A stretch of DNA of 64,000 bases from Nocardioides phosphati (GTDB taxonomy: Bacteria > Actinomycetota > Actinomycetes > Propionibacteriales > Nocardioidaceae), in NCBI RefSeq assembly GCF_014646375.1, contig NZ_BMNI01000004.1, positions 113,435 to 177,434 on the forward strand. The letters run 5' to 3'. Shown in pieces: positions 24,042-33,078 of this stretch (positions are counted from its first letter, which is position 1; every line of letters starts with the position of its first letter). A program made the position numbers and the translations under genes. The notes beneath the pieces are model-generated. The model did not search any database. It worked only from the letters and a program-made list of their open reading frames with translations, and was not told where the DNA came from.

Positions 24042-24821
24042 TCAGCCCCACAGGCCCAGGACGTCGCCTCCGATGCGGACGACGAAGGCGGAGACCACGA
24101 GCACGAGAAAGCCCCGGACGAAGCCCGCGCCCCTGGCGACCGCAATCCGCGCGCCGAGGTAGCCACCGGCGAGGTTGGCCAGGCCCATCGAGAGCCCGGT
24201 CGCCCACAGCACCGCACCCTGCGGCACGAAGATCACCAGCGCGGCGAGGTTAGTCGCCCAGTTCGCCATGCGGGCCTTGGCCGACGCCTCGAGGAACGAG
24301 TAGCCGAGCAGGCCGACGAGGGACACCACGAAGAACGAGCCGGTCCCTGGCCCGAGCGCGCCGTCGTAGAGACCGACCGCCAGCCCGATGCCCATCGCGC
24401 CGAGAAGATGCGCACCCCGGCCGAACCGCAGCGCGGTGAGCTCCCCCAGATCCGGCTTGAGCAGCACCCACGCCCCCACGAGCAGCAGCACGACCAGCAC
24501 CACCGGCTCGAACGCCGACCGCGGGATCCGGCTCGCCAGCAGCGCACCCCCGAGGGAGCCCGCGAACGCGCACGCCATCAGCGGCAGGAACGTGCCGGCG
24601 TGCGGCTTCACGCGCCGGTAGTACGTCGTCGAGGCGACCGTCGTGCCGCAGAACGACGAGAGCTTGTTGGTCGCCAGCAGCTGAACCGGCGTCGCGTGCG
24701 GCAGCCCGACGACGAGCGCCGGCAGCTGGATCAGCCCTCCCCCGCCCACCACGGCGTCGACGAATCCCGACGCGAAGCCGGCCAGGACGAGCAGTACGAC
24801 CACCAGCGGGTCGTCGACCAC
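24042..24821 (-). CDS. TauE/SafE (TSUP) family sulfite/organosulfonate exporter
   Basis: 259 residues, about eight membrane helices. FASGFVDAVVGGGGLIQLPAL and TNKLSSFCGTTVAS are the first repeat signature, and FYDGALGPGTG-like YDGALGPGTGSFF plus ANWATNLAALVIFV is the second. TSUP proteins move sulfur-containing anions such as sulfite or taurine products. Being next to cbs supports a sulfur role, but substrate is not determined. Starts two bases after the cbs stop (GTG). Confidence 0.88.
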   Translation of the reverse strand: MVDDPLVVVLLVLAGFASGFVDAVVGGGGLIQLPALVVGLPHATPVQLLATNKLSSFCGTTVASTTYYRRVKPHAGTFLPLMACAFAGSLGGALLASRIPRSAFEPVVLVVLLLVGAWVLLKPDLGELTALRFGRGAHLLGAMGIGLAVGLYDGALGPGTGSFFVVSLVGLLGYSFLEASAKARMANWATNLAALVIFVPQGAVLWATGLSMGLANLAGGYLGARIAVARGAGFVRGFLVLVVSAFVVRIGGDVLGLWG

Positions 24822-24823
24822 GC

Positions 24824-26218
24824 TCAGCCCCGCGCGATGTAGGCGAGCAGGTCCTGCCGGGTGACGACGCCGACCGGCTTGCCGTCCTCCTGCACGAGAA
24901 GCGCGTCAGCGTGCTCGAGCGCGGCGACCGCCTCGGAGGCGGCGGCGGTCGAGCCGATCGTCGGCAGCGACGGCGACATGTGCCGCTCCACGGAGTCGGT
25001 CAGCTTCGCCTCGCCCGCGAAGAGCGCGTCGAGCAGCGTCCGCTCGTCGACGGCACCGGCCACCTCCGCGGCGACCACCGGCGGCTCGGCGCGGACGACG
25101 GGCATCTGGGACACGCCGTACTCGCGGAGGATGTGGATCGCGTCGGCGACCGTCTCGGTCGGGTGCGTGTGGACGAGCGCCGGCAGCTGCCCGGACTTGC
25201 CGCGGAGCACCTCGCCGACGGTCTTCTCGCTCGCCTCCTCGGTGCCCGTGGGGAAGCCGTACGACGCCAGCCACTCGTCGTTGAAGACCTTGGTCAGGTA
25301 GCCGCGGCCGGAGTCGGGCAGCAGCACGACGATCACCGCATCCGTCTGTCCGGCTGCCGCCAGCTCCTCGGCGAGCTGCTTCGCGGCATACGCCGCCATG
25401 CCGGACGAGCCACCGACGAGCAGCGCGTCCTCGCGGGCCAGCCGCCGCGTGAAGGCGAACGAGTCGGCGTCGGAGACCTCGATGATCCGGTCGGCGACGC
25501 CGCGGTCGTAGGTCTCGGGCCAGAAGTCCTCGCCCACGCCCTCGACGAGGTAGGGCCGGCCGCTGCCGCCGGAGTAGACCGAGCCCTCGGGGTCGGCGCC
25601 GACGACCTGGACGTCGGGGTTCTTCTCCTTGAGGTAGCGGCCGATGCCGCTGATCGTGCCGCCGGTGCCGACGCCCGCGACGAAGTGCGTGATCTTCCCG
25701 TCGGTCTGCTGCCAGATCTCCGGGCCGGTCGTCTCGTAGTGCGAGCGCGGGTTGTTGGGGTTCGAGTACTGGTCGGGCTTCCAGGCGCCGGGGATCTCGC
25801 GGACCAGCCGGTCGCTCACGTTGTAGTACGAGTCGGGGTGCTCCGGCGCGACGGCCGTCGGGCAGACGACCACGCGCGCGCCGTACGCCTTGAGGACGTT
25901 GCGCTTGTCCTCGCTGACCTTGTCGGGGCAGACGAAGACGCACTGGTAGCCCTTCTGCTGCGCCACCATCGCCAGCCCGACGCCGGTGTTGCCCGAGGTC
26001 GCCTCGACGATCGTGCCGCCCGGCTGCAGCTCGCCCGAGGCCTCGGCGGCCTCGATCATCCGGGTCGCGATGCGGTCCTTCACCGAGCCGCCGGGGTTGA
26101 GGTACTCCACCTTCGCGAGGACCAGCGGGCCGGTCCTGGCCACGTCGTCCAGCGACCGGTTGATCCGGACGAGCGGGGTGTTGCCGATGAGGTCCAGGAG
26201 CGAGTTCGCGTAGTCCAC
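24824..26218 (-). CDS. cbs: Cystathionine beta-synthase
   Basis: 464 residues from GTG 26218. PLP lysine K47 is in NPGGSVKDRIA; SGNTGVGLAMVAQ, SHYETTGPEIW and the GVGTGGTISG loop follow. Two C-terminal CBS domains (from ~335, ending VGVVTRQDLLAYIARG) are present. It makes cystathionine from serine and homocysteine in reverse transsulfuration and can form H2S. Length equals actinobacterial Cbs. Divergent from the SGNH hydrolase gene with 61 bp between. Confidence 0.94.
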   Translation of the reverse strand: MDYANSLLDLIGNTPLVRINRSLDDVARTGPLVLAKVEYLNPGGSVKDRIATRMIEAAEASGELQPGGTIVEATSGNTGVGLAMVAQQKGYQCVFVCPDKVSEDKRNVLKAYGARVVVCPTAVAPEHPDSYYNVSDRLVREIPGAWKPDQYSNPNNPRSHYETTGPEIWQQTDGKITHFVAGVGTGGTISGIGRYLKEKNPDVQVVGADPEGSVYSGGSGRPYLVEGVGEDFWPETYDRGVADRIIEVSDADSFAFTRRLAREDALLVGGSSGMAAYAAKQLAEELAAAGQTDAVIVVLLPDSGRGYLTKVFNDEWLASYGFPTGTEEASEKTVGEVLRGKSGQLPALVHTHPTETVADAIHILREYGVSQMPVVRAEPPVVAAEVAGAVDERTLLDALFAGEAKLTDSVERHMSPSLPTIGSTAAASEAVAALEHADALLVQEDGKPVGVVTRQDLLAYIARG

Positions 26219-26279
26219 GTCACAGAGGCTAGTCCCGCGGGTACAGGAACCCCGGAACAGAGAGAAGGGGTCACCTACA

Positions 26280-27302
26280 GTGGTGGACATGTCCAGGACC
26301 GAGACCGTGCGCAAGGTGGCCTCCGCAGCCGCCGTCGGCGGCGGCAGCGTCTCCGCACTCGGCCTGGGCCTATACGGCGTGCTGCGGGCCGAGGCGATGC
26401 TGGCCCGCCGCGCGATCGGCGACCCGCTCGACGAGCCGCCCCCCAACCCGAGCGGCTGGTACGGCCGCAAGCGCCCCGGCCCGGCGATCCGCGTCGCGCT
26501 GCTCGGCGACTCCGGGGCCGCCGGCTACGGCGTCGAGAACGTCGAGGAGACCCCCGGCGCGCACCTTGCCACCGGCATCGCCGCGGCCGCCGACCGCCGG
26601 GTCTACCTCGGCTGCTTCGCGGTCGTCGGCGCACAGACGTCCAACCTGATGGACCAGGTCGACCGCGCGCTCCTCATCGAGCCCGAGCTGGTCGTGATCT
26701 CCATCGGCGCCAACGACGTGACACACGGCGTCCTCCCCGGTCAGTCGATCCGGGAGCTCACCGCCTGCCTCGCCCGGCTGAACTCCGCCGGCGTCAAGAT
26801 CGTCATGGGCACCTGCCCCGACCTCGGCACGGTCCGTCCGATCAGTCCGCCGCTCAAGCAGTGGGCCCGGATGATGTCGCGCCGCATGGCGACGTCGCAG
26901 GCGATCGCGGTCGTCGAGGCCGGCGGTCGCTCGGTCTCGCTGGCCAACACGCTCGGGCCCGAGTTCGACGCGCGGCCGATGGACCTCTTCGGCCCCGACC
27001 GCTTCCACCCCTCCGCCGAGGGCTACGCGGCGTTCGCCGGCGTGCTGCTGCCGACCGCGCTCGCCGCACTGGGCATGGGCCCGGTCGACGACGCTCCCCG
27101 TGCCGCCCGCGGCGAGGGCATCAAGCCGCTGCAGCGCGCGGCCTCGCAGGCCTCCCGCACTCCGGGCACCGAGCTCGACGGCACCCAGGGCCCCGGCCGC
27201 GGCGTACGCGGCCTGCTCGTCGAGCTGCGCCACCGCCGTCGCCAGCCGCAGGTCGAGGCCGAGAAGCCGGCCGAGTCGCTGGAGTCGGCAGAACCCGCCT
27301 GA
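26280..27302 (+). CDS. SGNH/GDSL hydrolase, membrane-associated
   Basis: 340 residues; GTG 26280 and ATG 26289 are both possible. A hydrophobic segment (VASAAAVGGGSVSALGLGLYGVL) near the N-terminus is followed by the SGNH core: LLGDSGAAGYG (Ser78), then GAQTSNLMDQ, ISIGANDV and FGPDRFHPSAEGYA with the catalytic Asp/His. The last ~80 residues are a polar low-complexity tail. Probably an esterase acting at the cell envelope; substrate unknown. Ended by a strong terminator. Confidence 0.88.
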   Translation: MVDMSRTETVRKVASAAAVGGGSVSALGLGLYGVLRAEAMLARRAIGDPLDEPPPNPSGWYGRKRPGPAIRVALLGDSGAAGYGVENVEETPGAHLATGIAAAADRRVYLGCFAVVGAQTSNLMDQVDRALLIEPELVVISIGANDVTHGVLPGQSIRELTACLARLNSAGVKIVMGTCPDLGTVRPISPPLKQWARMMSRRMATSQAIAVVEAGGRSVSLANTLGPEFDARPMDLFGPDRFHPSAEGYAAFAGVLLPTALAALGMGPVDDAPRAARGEGIKPLQRAASQASRTPGTELDGTQGPGRGVRGLLVELRHRRRQPQVEAEKPAESLESAEPA

Positions 27303-27323
27303 CGCCGAGGCGGGCACAACGCA

Positions 27324-27356
27324 CGAAGCCCCTCCCCGTTGCGGGGAGGGGCTTCG
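27324..27356 (+). terminator. Strong rho-independent-like hairpin after the SGNH hydrolase gene
   Basis: CGAAGCCCCTCCCCG (27324-27338) and its exact complement (27342-27356) form a 15-bp stem with a three-base loop, 22 bp after the stop. It also lies downstream of the convergent Bax-inhibitor-like gene. Confidence 0.85.
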
Positions 27357-27411
27357 CGGATTCCGGGCGGGCCGCTCGTCCTCGGTCGAGCTCGCGCGCG
27401 GAACCTGAACG

Positions 27412-28278
27412 TCAGTCGTTCTGCAGGATAGCCAGGATCCGGAGCAGGTAGAAGTAGACCATCACGAGGCTGGCGGTCAGGCCGAACGCCGCGGTCCAGG
27501 CGAACTTCTCCGGGACGCCGGCACGCAGGCCGTTCTCGACCATGTCGAAGTCGAGCAGCAGGCCCACGACACCGAACGCGAGACCCGCGATGGCGAAGAT
27601 CAGACCCATGCCGCCGTTGCCGAAGAAGCCCATGCCGTGGCCGAACATCGACAGCACGAGCTCGAGCAGGCCGAGGCCCAGGAAGCCGAACGACGCCGCG
27701 ATGACGCCCCGACGGAACCGGTCGCCGATCTTGATGTCGAAGAACTTGTACGCCGCGAGGACGCCGCCGCCGGCGAAGATCGTGCCGAGCACGGCCTGGA
27801 AGACGATGCTGGGCTCGCCCTGCGTGCTGAACTGCGCGTCGTAGATCTTGCTGATGCCGCCCATGAAGAGGCCCTGGAAGGCCGCGTAGGCGAGCACGAG
27901 CGCGGGGCTCAGCATCGAGCGCTTGAACGAGCAGATCAGGCCGACGATCAGGCCGCCGAACATGCCGACGCTGGTCAGGGCCACCAGCGAGCTGGTGTCA
28001 CCGGCGGTGACGTCGCCCGTGCCGACCCAGGTCGCGACGGCCGCGATCAGCACGACACCGAGCGAGATGCCGGTCTTCTGGACGACGTCGTCGATGGTCA
28101 TCGCACGCGTGGCCTGCGGGGCCTGCAGCGGAGCGCCGTACTGCGGGGCGCCGTAGCCCGGCGGGGGCGGCGGGTAGCCACCCTGCGGGTAGGCCTGCTG
28201 CGCGTAGCCACCCTGGCCGTAGCCAGCCTGGCCGTTGAACGCCGGGTTGTTGTTGAAGATCGGGTTGTTGCTCTTCAT
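27412..28278 (-). CDS. Bax inhibitor-1/YccA family membrane protein
   Basis: 288 residues. An Asn/Gly/Tyr/Pro-rich cytoplasmic leader (FNNNPAFNGQAGYGQGGYAQ, then polyproline) precedes MTIDDVVQKTGISLGVVLIAA and seven membrane helices ending SLVMVYFYLLRILAILQND. Actinobacterial members have this low-complexity start. Bacterial homologues include pH-sensitive calcium leak channels; exact role here unknown. Confidence 0.87.
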   Translation of the reverse strand: MKSNNPIFNNNPAFNGQAGYGQGGYAQQAYPQGGYPPPPPGYGAPQYGAPLQAPQATRAMTIDDVVQKTGISLGVVLIAAVATWVGTGDVTAGDTSSLVALTSVGMFGGLIVGLICSFKRSMLSPALVLAYAAFQGLFMGGISKIYDAQFSTQGEPSIVFQAVLGTIFAGGGVLAAYKFFDIKIGDRFRRGVIAASFGFLGLGLLELVLSMFGHGMGFFGNGGMGLIFAIAGLAFGVVGLLLDFDMVENGLRAGVPEKFAWTAAFGLTASLVMVYFYLLRILAILQND

Positions 28279-28416
28279 CGAGGTCCCTCCTGGAGATCTC
28301 GCGACGGGCGCCCACCTGGCGCTCCGCCCTGCCCCTCCAGTCTAGGTGGGGCGACACCCGGACAACGGGTGGCTTCTCCACAGAGTTCCCGCGGAGTTCC
28401 CGCGGGCATCCCCGGG

Positions 28417-28872
28417 TCAGTCTGCGTCGATCGCCTCGAGCAGGCGGTCGACGAGCCGGCCGAAGTCGGTGAACTCGTCGGCGGTCAGGTGGTCGACGAC
28501 CAGGCGGCGTACGGAGGCGACGTGGCCCGGCGCGGCGTCGGCGATGGCGTGACGCCCCGCCTCGGTGACGCCGACAAAGGAGCCGCGGCCGTCCTCCGCG
28601 CACTCGAACCGCTCGACGAGCCCGCGGGACTGCATCCGCTTGAGCTGGTGCGAGACGCGGCTCCGCTCCCAGCCGAGGTTGTCGGCGAGCTCGGAGATGC
28701 GGGCGCGCCCCTCGGGGACGTCGGTGAGCTGGACGAGCACCCCGAAGTCCGCCATCGACAGGTCGGAGGTCGCCGCGATCTCCCGGGCGAGCGTCGCCTG
28801 GAGCTCGCGGTTGAGGCGGAGCCAGTTGCGCCAGATGCGCTGCTGCTCGTCGGTCAGCCACGGGGTCGTCAT
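28417..28872 (-). CDS. MarR-family transcriptional regulator
   Basis: 151 residues from ATG 28872. Winged helix: SDLSMADFGVLVQL, RISELADNLGWERSRVSHQLKRMQSRGLVER and the DGRGSFVGVTEAGRHAI wing. It is divergent from the yceI gene, and TGA-N4-TCA sites lie in the shared promoter region, so autoregulation plus control of yceI is likely. The inducer is unknown. Confidence 0.9.
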   Translation of the reverse strand: MTTPWLTDEQQRIWRNWLRLNRELQATLAREIAATSDLSMADFGVLVQLTDVPEGRARISELADNLGWERSRVSHQLKRMQSRGLVERFECAEDGRGSFVGVTEAGRHAIADAAPGHVASVRRLVVDHLTADEFTDFGRLVDRLLEAIDAD

Positions 28873-28893
28873 GAAGACATCATACGCCATTGG

Positions 28894-28944
28894 TTGACAC
28901 ATCACCTTTAAAGGCGGAGTATGGTGAAAGTAGTTGATGCGTCA
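28894..28944. promoter_or_regulatory. MarR/YceI intergenic promoter with TGA-N4-TCA operator pair
   Basis: TGACACATCA (28895-28904) and TGATGCGTCA (28935-28944) are inverted copies matching at 9 of 10 positions. The first includes TTGACA (28894-28899), a good -35 element, with GAGTAT 17 bp downstream as a weak -10. A repressor bound there would block transcription of yceI. Seen: the repeats; the regulator assignment is inferred from position. Confidence 0.55.
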
Positions 28945-28985
28945 CTCAATCGGGTGAGCGCCCGCCAACAAAGAGGAGAACAACC

Positions 28986-29546
28986 ATGAGCACCACCACG
29001 ATCCCCGCCTCGCTCGCCGAGCTGACCGGCTCCTGGACCCTCGACCCGGCCCACACCCGCGTCGGCTTCGTCGCCCGCCACGCGATGGTCACCAAGGTCC
29101 GCGGCTCGTTCAACGAGCTCGAGGGCACCGCGGTCGTCGACGGCGGCATCGACTCCGCGCAGATCGACCTCACCATCCAGGTCGGCTCCATCGACACCCG
29201 CAACGCCGACCGCGACGGTCACCTCCGCTCGGGCGACTTCCTCGAGGTCGAGAAGTACCCGACCATCACCTTCCACTCGACCTCCGTCAAGGCGAACGGC
29301 GACACCCTCGAGGTCACGGGCGACCTGACCATCAAGGAGACGACGAAGTCGGTCACGATCCCGTTCGAGTTCGACGGCGCCGCGCAGGACCCGTTCGGCA
29401 ACGTCCGCGCCGGCTTCGAGGGCTCGATCGCGATCCAGCGCAGCGACTACGGCATCACCTGGAACGCTGCCCTCGAGACCGGTGGCGTCCTCGTCTCCGA
29501 CAAGATCACCCTCGAGTTCGAGGTCTCCGCGATCAAGTCCGCCTGA
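28986..29546 (+). CDS. YceI-family lipid-binding protein
   Basis: 186 residues, beginning at an ATG after AAAGAGGAG. GSWTLDPAHTRVGFVARHAMVTKVRGSF is the YceI start; FLEVEKYPTITFHSTSV and TIPFEFDG follow. The beta-barrel binds isoprenoid chains. No signal peptide is present, so it is cytoplasmic. Probably controlled by the divergent MarR protein. Confidence 0.93.
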   Translation: MSTTTIPASLAELTGSWTLDPAHTRVGFVARHAMVTKVRGSFNELEGTAVVDGGIDSAQIDLTIQVGSIDTRNADRDGHLRSGDFLEVEKYPTITFHSTSVKANGDTLEVTGDLTIKETTKSVTIPFEFDGAAQDPFGNVRAGFEGSIAIQRSDYGITWNAALETGGVLVSDKITLEFEVSAIKSA

Positions 29547-29600
29547 CCTCGGCGCTGCAGCGAGCAGCACACCACCACCGCACACCACGCAGGAGCGAAG

Positions 29601-29912
29601 ATGAGCGAGACCGTCGTCCGGGAGAACCCGGCTGAGCACCGCTACGAGATCCACGCCGACGGCGCACTGGCCGGCTTCACCGTCTACGAGCCCGGCGACG
29701 GCCTGCTCGCCTTCGTCCACACCGAGATCGACGACGCGTACGCCGGGCAGGGGCTGGCCAAGGTCCTCATCCGCGAGACGCTGGACGACGTACGGAAGCG
29801 GGGGCTGGCGGTGCTGCCGTTCTGCCCGTTCGTCCGCGGCTTCATCGCGAAGAACGGCGACTACCTCGACCTGGTGCCCGAGGGCGAGCGCGCCCGCTTC
29901 GACCTGGCCTGA
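29601..29912 (+). CDS. GNAT-type N-acetyltransferase (YjdJ-like)
   Basis: 103 residues. The short acetyltransferase core includes FVHTEIDDAYAGQGLAKVLI (acetyl-CoA site with the Q/RGxGxA-like GQGLAK) and PFCPFVRGFIAKN. Substrate unknown. Located 54 bp after yceI, probably in the same transcript. Confidence 0.88.
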   Translation: MSETVVRENPAEHRYEIHADGALAGFTVYEPGDGLLAFVHTEIDDAYAGQGLAKVLIRETLDDVRKRGLAVLPFCPFVRGFIAKNGDYLDLVPEGERARFDLA

Positions 29913-29927
29913 GTCTGTCGAAGCCGG

Positions 29928-30001
29928 TGCCCCCGGTGGGGCTCGAACCCACACTGTGCCGCTTTTAAGGCGGCTGCCTCTGCCGATTGGGCTACGGGGG
30001 C
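29928..30001 (-). tRNA. tRNA with anticodon UAA (Leu by the code), short variable arm
   Basis: A 74-nt cloverleaf on the minus strand without encoded CCA. Acceptor GCCCCCG/CGGGGGC, D stem of three pairs, anticodon stem GCCGC/GCGGC with loop CTTAAAA, variable loop only five bases (ACAGT), T stem GTGGG/CCCAC with TTCGAGC. Anticodon UAA reads UUA (Leu). Bacterial leucine tRNAs normally have a long variable arm, which this lacks. The decoding assignment rests on the anticodon alone. Confidence 0.85.
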
Positions 30002-30058
30002 GCACCCACCTTAGGGGTGCGCCCCTGTCCCTCATTTGCCGGCGGTAGCGTGCGGCAC

Positions 30059-30856
30059 ATGGCCGACGTACAGCTCGCTCCCACGCCCGCCGGCGACCTC
30101 GCCTACGTACGCCGCGGAGAGGGCCCGCCGCTGCTGCTGGTCATGGGCGTCGCCGGCCATCACCTGATGTGGTCGGAGCCCTTCGTCGCGGCACTCGCCG
30201 AGCACTTCGACGTGGTCGCCTTCGACAACCGGGGCATCGGGCAGAGCTTCCGGGCCGAGCCCGGCTTCACGCTCGATGACCTCGCCGGTGACGCGGCGGC
30301 CGTGATGGACCACGTCGGCTGGTCCGCCGCGCACGTCCTCGGCATCTCCATGGGCGGCGCGATCGCGCAGGTCCTCGCACTGGCCCACCCCGAGCGGGTC
30401 CAGAGCCTCACGCTCGGCTGCACCTGGCCCGACCCCGAGGGTGCGTGGGCGCCCGGCGTCATGAAGCTCGCCGAGGCGGCCGGCGCGGGCGACGCCCTGG
30501 TCGCGGCGAAGCTCATGTTCGAGGCCAACATCTCCCCCGCGGGCGCTGCCGTCGAGGGCGCGTTCGAGCAGTTCTGTGCCGACGCGGCCGCGGTGAAGGT
30601 CCCCGGTCCGGTGGTCATGGAGCAGATGCGCGCGGCCACGGCGCACGACGTCGCCGCCCGGCTCGGCTCGCTCGACGTGCCGACGCTCGTCGTCCACGGC
30701 ACGGTCGACGACGTGGTGAGCGTCGAGGCCGGCAAGCGCCTCGCCTCGCTCGTGCCCGGCGCGCGGCTCGAGCTCCTCGAGGGCGTCGGCCACCTCTTCT
30801 TCCGCGAGCAGCCCGAGCGGTCCGCCGCACTGGTCGTCCGGAACGCCGGCCTCTAA
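30059..30856 (+). CDS. Alpha/beta hydrolase
   Basis: 265 residues. [20 protein letters not shown], the nucleophile elbow [10 protein letters not shown] and the C-terminal [10 protein letters not shown] (Asp) with GVGHLFF (His) give a complete catalytic triad. The GISMGG elbow resembles hydrolases/lyases of the 3-oxoadipate lactonase type. Substrate unknown. Its stop overlaps the convergent glycosylase gene. Confidence 0.82.
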   Translation: MADVQLAPTPAGDLAYVRRGEGPPLLLVMGVAGHHLMWSEPFVAALAEHFDVVAFDNRGIGQSFRAEPGFTLDDLAGDAAAVMDHVGWSAAHVLGISMGGAIAQVLALAHPERVQSLTLGCTWPDPEGAWAPGVMKLAEAAGAGDALVAAKLMFEANISPAGAAVEGAFEQFCADAAAVKVPGPVVMEQMRAATAHDVAARLGSLDVPTLVVHGTVDDVVSVEAGKRLASLVPGARLELLEGVGHLFFREQPERSAALVVRNAGL

Positions 30857-31692
30857 CGGCAGGCGGCGGCCTCGCCGAGCACGGCGTCGAGCATCTCCTC
30901 GGTCAGCTTGCCCGTGAACGTGTTCTGCTGGCTCGGGTGGTAGCTGCCGAGCAGCAGCACCTCGGCGCCGTCGGGCGCGAGCAGCGTCGCGCGCGCGGCG
31001 TGGCCGAACTTCGGCTTCGGCCGCGGCACGGTGTAACCCGCCGCCTTGAAGGCACGCAGGCTGGCGTCCCAGCCGTAGGAGCCGAGCGCCACGATCACGC
31101 GTACGTACGGCGCGACCAGCGCGATCTCGGCCTCGATCCACGGGGCGCAGGTGTCGCGCTCGACGGTGGTCGGCTTGTTGTCGGGCGGCGCGCAGCGGAC
31201 CGTCGCGACCATGCGGGTGTCGATCAGCCGCTGGCCGTCGCCCGCGTGCTCGGAGGTCGGCAGGGCGGCCAGCCCGACGCGGTGCAGCGAGGCGAAGAGC
31301 CAGTCGCCGGAGCGGTCGCCGGTGAAGATCCGGCCCGTGCGGTTGCCGCCGTGGGCGGCGGGGGCCAGCCCGACGATCAGCACGCGCGGGGTCTCGCTGC
31401 CCCAGCCGGCGATCGGGCGACCCCAGTAGGGCTGGTCCGCGAACGATGCGCGCTTCTCGACCGCCACGGCCTCGCGCCAGGCGACGAGGCGGGGGCACGC
31501 CGTACAGACGGAGATGGCGGAGCAGAGCTCCGCCAGGCTGCCGGCGCCCGCGGACTCGCGGACACCGGCAGCGGAGGCAGCCGGACTCGTCTTGCGCAGG
31601 AAGGGGTCGTCCGGCCACCCCGTTCCAGGCGGCACCGGTGACGGGAAGAACTCACCGGTCAGGGGATGCGGGTGCTCGGATTCCACCCGCAC
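30853..31692 (-). CDS. Type 5 (UdgB-like) uracil-DNA glycosylase
   Basis: 279 residues from GTG 31692. [15 protein letters not shown] holds iron-sulfur cysteines, with a further cysteine at CAPPDNKPT and [35 protein letters not shown] is motif A, and [16 protein letters not shown] is motif B of the family. The enzyme removes uracil and related bases from DNA, fitting other repair genes here. Convergent with the hydrolase gene. Confidence 0.88.
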   Translation of the reverse strand: MRVESEHPHPLTGEFFPSPVPPGTGWPDDPFLRKTSPAASAAGVRESAGAGSLAELCSAISVCTACPRLVAWREAVAVEKRASFADQPYWGRPIAGWGSETPRVLIVGLAPAAHGGNRTGRIFTGDRSGDWLFASLHRVGLAALPTSEHAGDGQRLIDTRMVATVRCAPPDNKPTTVERDTCAPWIEAEIALVAPYVRVIVALGSYGWDASLRAFKAAGYTVPRPKPKFGHAARATLLAPDGAEVLLLGSYHPSQQNTFTGKLTEEMLDAVLGEAAACR

Positions 31693-31713
31693 ATCCTGCC
31701 TCGCCCGGAGGTC

Positions 31714-32061
31714 TCAGTGCTGGGTGCCCTGGTCGTCCTTCCACATCCCGCCGTACGTCGGGGCGGCAGGGCCGGCACCGGGCATGTCGGCGACTCCTGC
31801 CTCGGTGACCAGCGGCGAGTCGTACGACTCGGGCTCCATCGGGTCGACGGCGAACGGGTCCTTGTGGGCCCCCTCCGCATGGCCCGTCACGTGACGGACC
31901 TTCTCCGCGGCCGCCATGACCTTCTCCTTCGCCGTCTCGGTGGCGTGCGGAGCCTCGTGCATGGCGTGGCGGATCTGCTCGTACCGGCCGCGGCCGGCCT
32001 TGGCCCCGAGGACGTAGCCGACGCCTCCGGCGGCCAGCATGCTCATTCGGTGCAGGCGCAT
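31714..32061 (-). CDS. YtxH-like small protein of unknown function
   Basis: 115 residues from ATG 32061 (GGGAGATGTC upstream). Begins with a short hydrophobic/glycine-rich helix (MSMLAAGGVGYVLGAKAGRGRYEQI), the pattern of YtxH-like envelope proteins, then a coiled amphipathic stretch and an acidic Pro-rich tail. Function unknown. Lies between the glycosylase and ppx genes. Confidence 0.6.
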   Translation of the reverse strand: MRLHRMSMLAAGGVGYVLGAKAGRGRYEQIRHAMHEAPHATETAKEKVMAAAEKVRHVTGHAEGAHKDPFAVDPMEPESYDSPLVTEAGVADMPGAGPAAPTYGGMWKDDQGTQH

Positions 32062-32139
32062 GACATCTCCCTTTCGTTGCGTCGTACGCCCTCCCCTTGC
32101 CCGAGGGAGGCGCGCGCAAACGGGGTCAGCGCCCATCGA

Positions 32140-33078
32140 CTAGCCGGGGAACATGCTCCAGGCGATGCCGTCGAGGATGTCCGCCTCGCTGACGACGAGG
32201 CTCGTCGCCGACGTGCGCAGCAGGACGCGGTCGAGGATCAGGGCGCCAGCGCCGATGACGTCGGCACGGCCCGGGTGCATGAACGGCAGTGCCAGCCGCT
32301 CCTCCACCGTCATCGCCAGCAGGCGCTGCGCGAAGGCATGCACGTCGTCGCGCTCGAGGACCGCCTGGTCGATCGCGTCGCGGTCGTACGCCGTCAGCCC
32401 GAGGACGCCGGCAGCGACCGTGATGATCGTGCCGGCGACACCCACGACCGTCTGCGCCAGCGAGGCGTCGACAGGGCAGGCGTCGAGGTGCGCGTCGATG
32501 TCGGCGACGGCAGCGGCGATCTCCGCGGCCGTCGGCGGGTCGCTGTGCAGGTGGCGCTCGTGCATGCGCACGGAGCCGATGTCCATCGAGTGCGCGGCCT
32601 CCGGGGCCGACGAGCCGAGGATCAGCTCGGTCGAGCCGCCGCCGATGTCGAGCACGAGCACCGGCTCCTGCGGCGCCGAGCGCAGGTTGCGCACCGCGCC
32701 GTCGAAGGAGAGGCGTGCCTCCTCCTGGCCGGCGACGACCTCGGGATCGATGCCGAGGCGCTCGCGCACGCCGGCAGCGAAGACGTCGCCGTTGGAGGCG
32801 TCGCGGGTCGCCGAGGTCGCGCAGAAGCGGATCCGGTCGACCGGGCGCCCCTCGTCGGCGGACTGCCGGATCAGGGCGGCGTACTCGTCGATGGCGGCGA
32901 AGGTGCGCTCCATCGCCTCGTCGGCCAGCCGGCCCGTGCTGTCGACGCCCTGGCCGAGGCGGACCATCCGGGAGGTGCGGACGTGGACGTCGGCGCCCTC
33001 CCCGGAGAGGGTCGCGATCATCAGCTTGATGGTGTTGGTGCCGCAGTCGACCGCGGCGACCCGCAGGCCCCCGCTCAC
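32140..33078 (-). CDS. ppx: Ppx/GppA exopolyphosphatase family protein
   Basis: 312 residues from GTG 33078. DCGTNTIKLMIA and VLVLDIGGGSTELILG are the two ASKHA phosphate motifs, and GVAGTIITVAAG is the adenosine-like motif. It hydrolyses polyphosphate or pppGpp. The start overlaps the DUF501 stop (GTGA), in the conserved eno-ftsB-DUF501-ppx order of actinobacteria. Confidence 0.9.
   Translation of the reverse strand: MSGGLRVAAVDCGTNTIKLMIATLSGEGADVHVRTSRMVRLGQGVDSTGRLADEAMERTFAAIDEYAALIRQSADEGRPVDRIRFCATSATRDASNGDVFAAGVRERLGIDPEVVAGQEEARLSFDGAVRNLRSAPQEPVLVLDIGGGSTELILGSSAPEAAHSMDIGSVRMHERHLHSDPPTAAEIAAAVADIDAHLDACPVDASLAQTVVGVAGTIITVAAGVLGLTAYDRDAIDQAVLERDDVHAFAQRLLAMTVEERLALPFMHPGRADVIGAGALILDRVLLRTSATSLVVSEADILDGIAWSMFPG

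Noticed and set aside
24911..27451. 846-residue frame across cbs and the SGNH hydrolase gene
   Set aside because: Composition is repetitive and covers two real genes with clear active sites; a GC-driven shadow.
29997..30025. Hairpin GGGGCGCACCC/GGGTGCGCCCC as a terminator
   Set aside because: It includes the first bases of the tRNA gene and sits on its 5' side; probably fortuitous complementarity.
31714..32136. Longer start for the YtxH-like gene
   Set aside because: The extra 25 codons are Arg/Gly-rich without a ribosome site; ATG 32061 has a good one.
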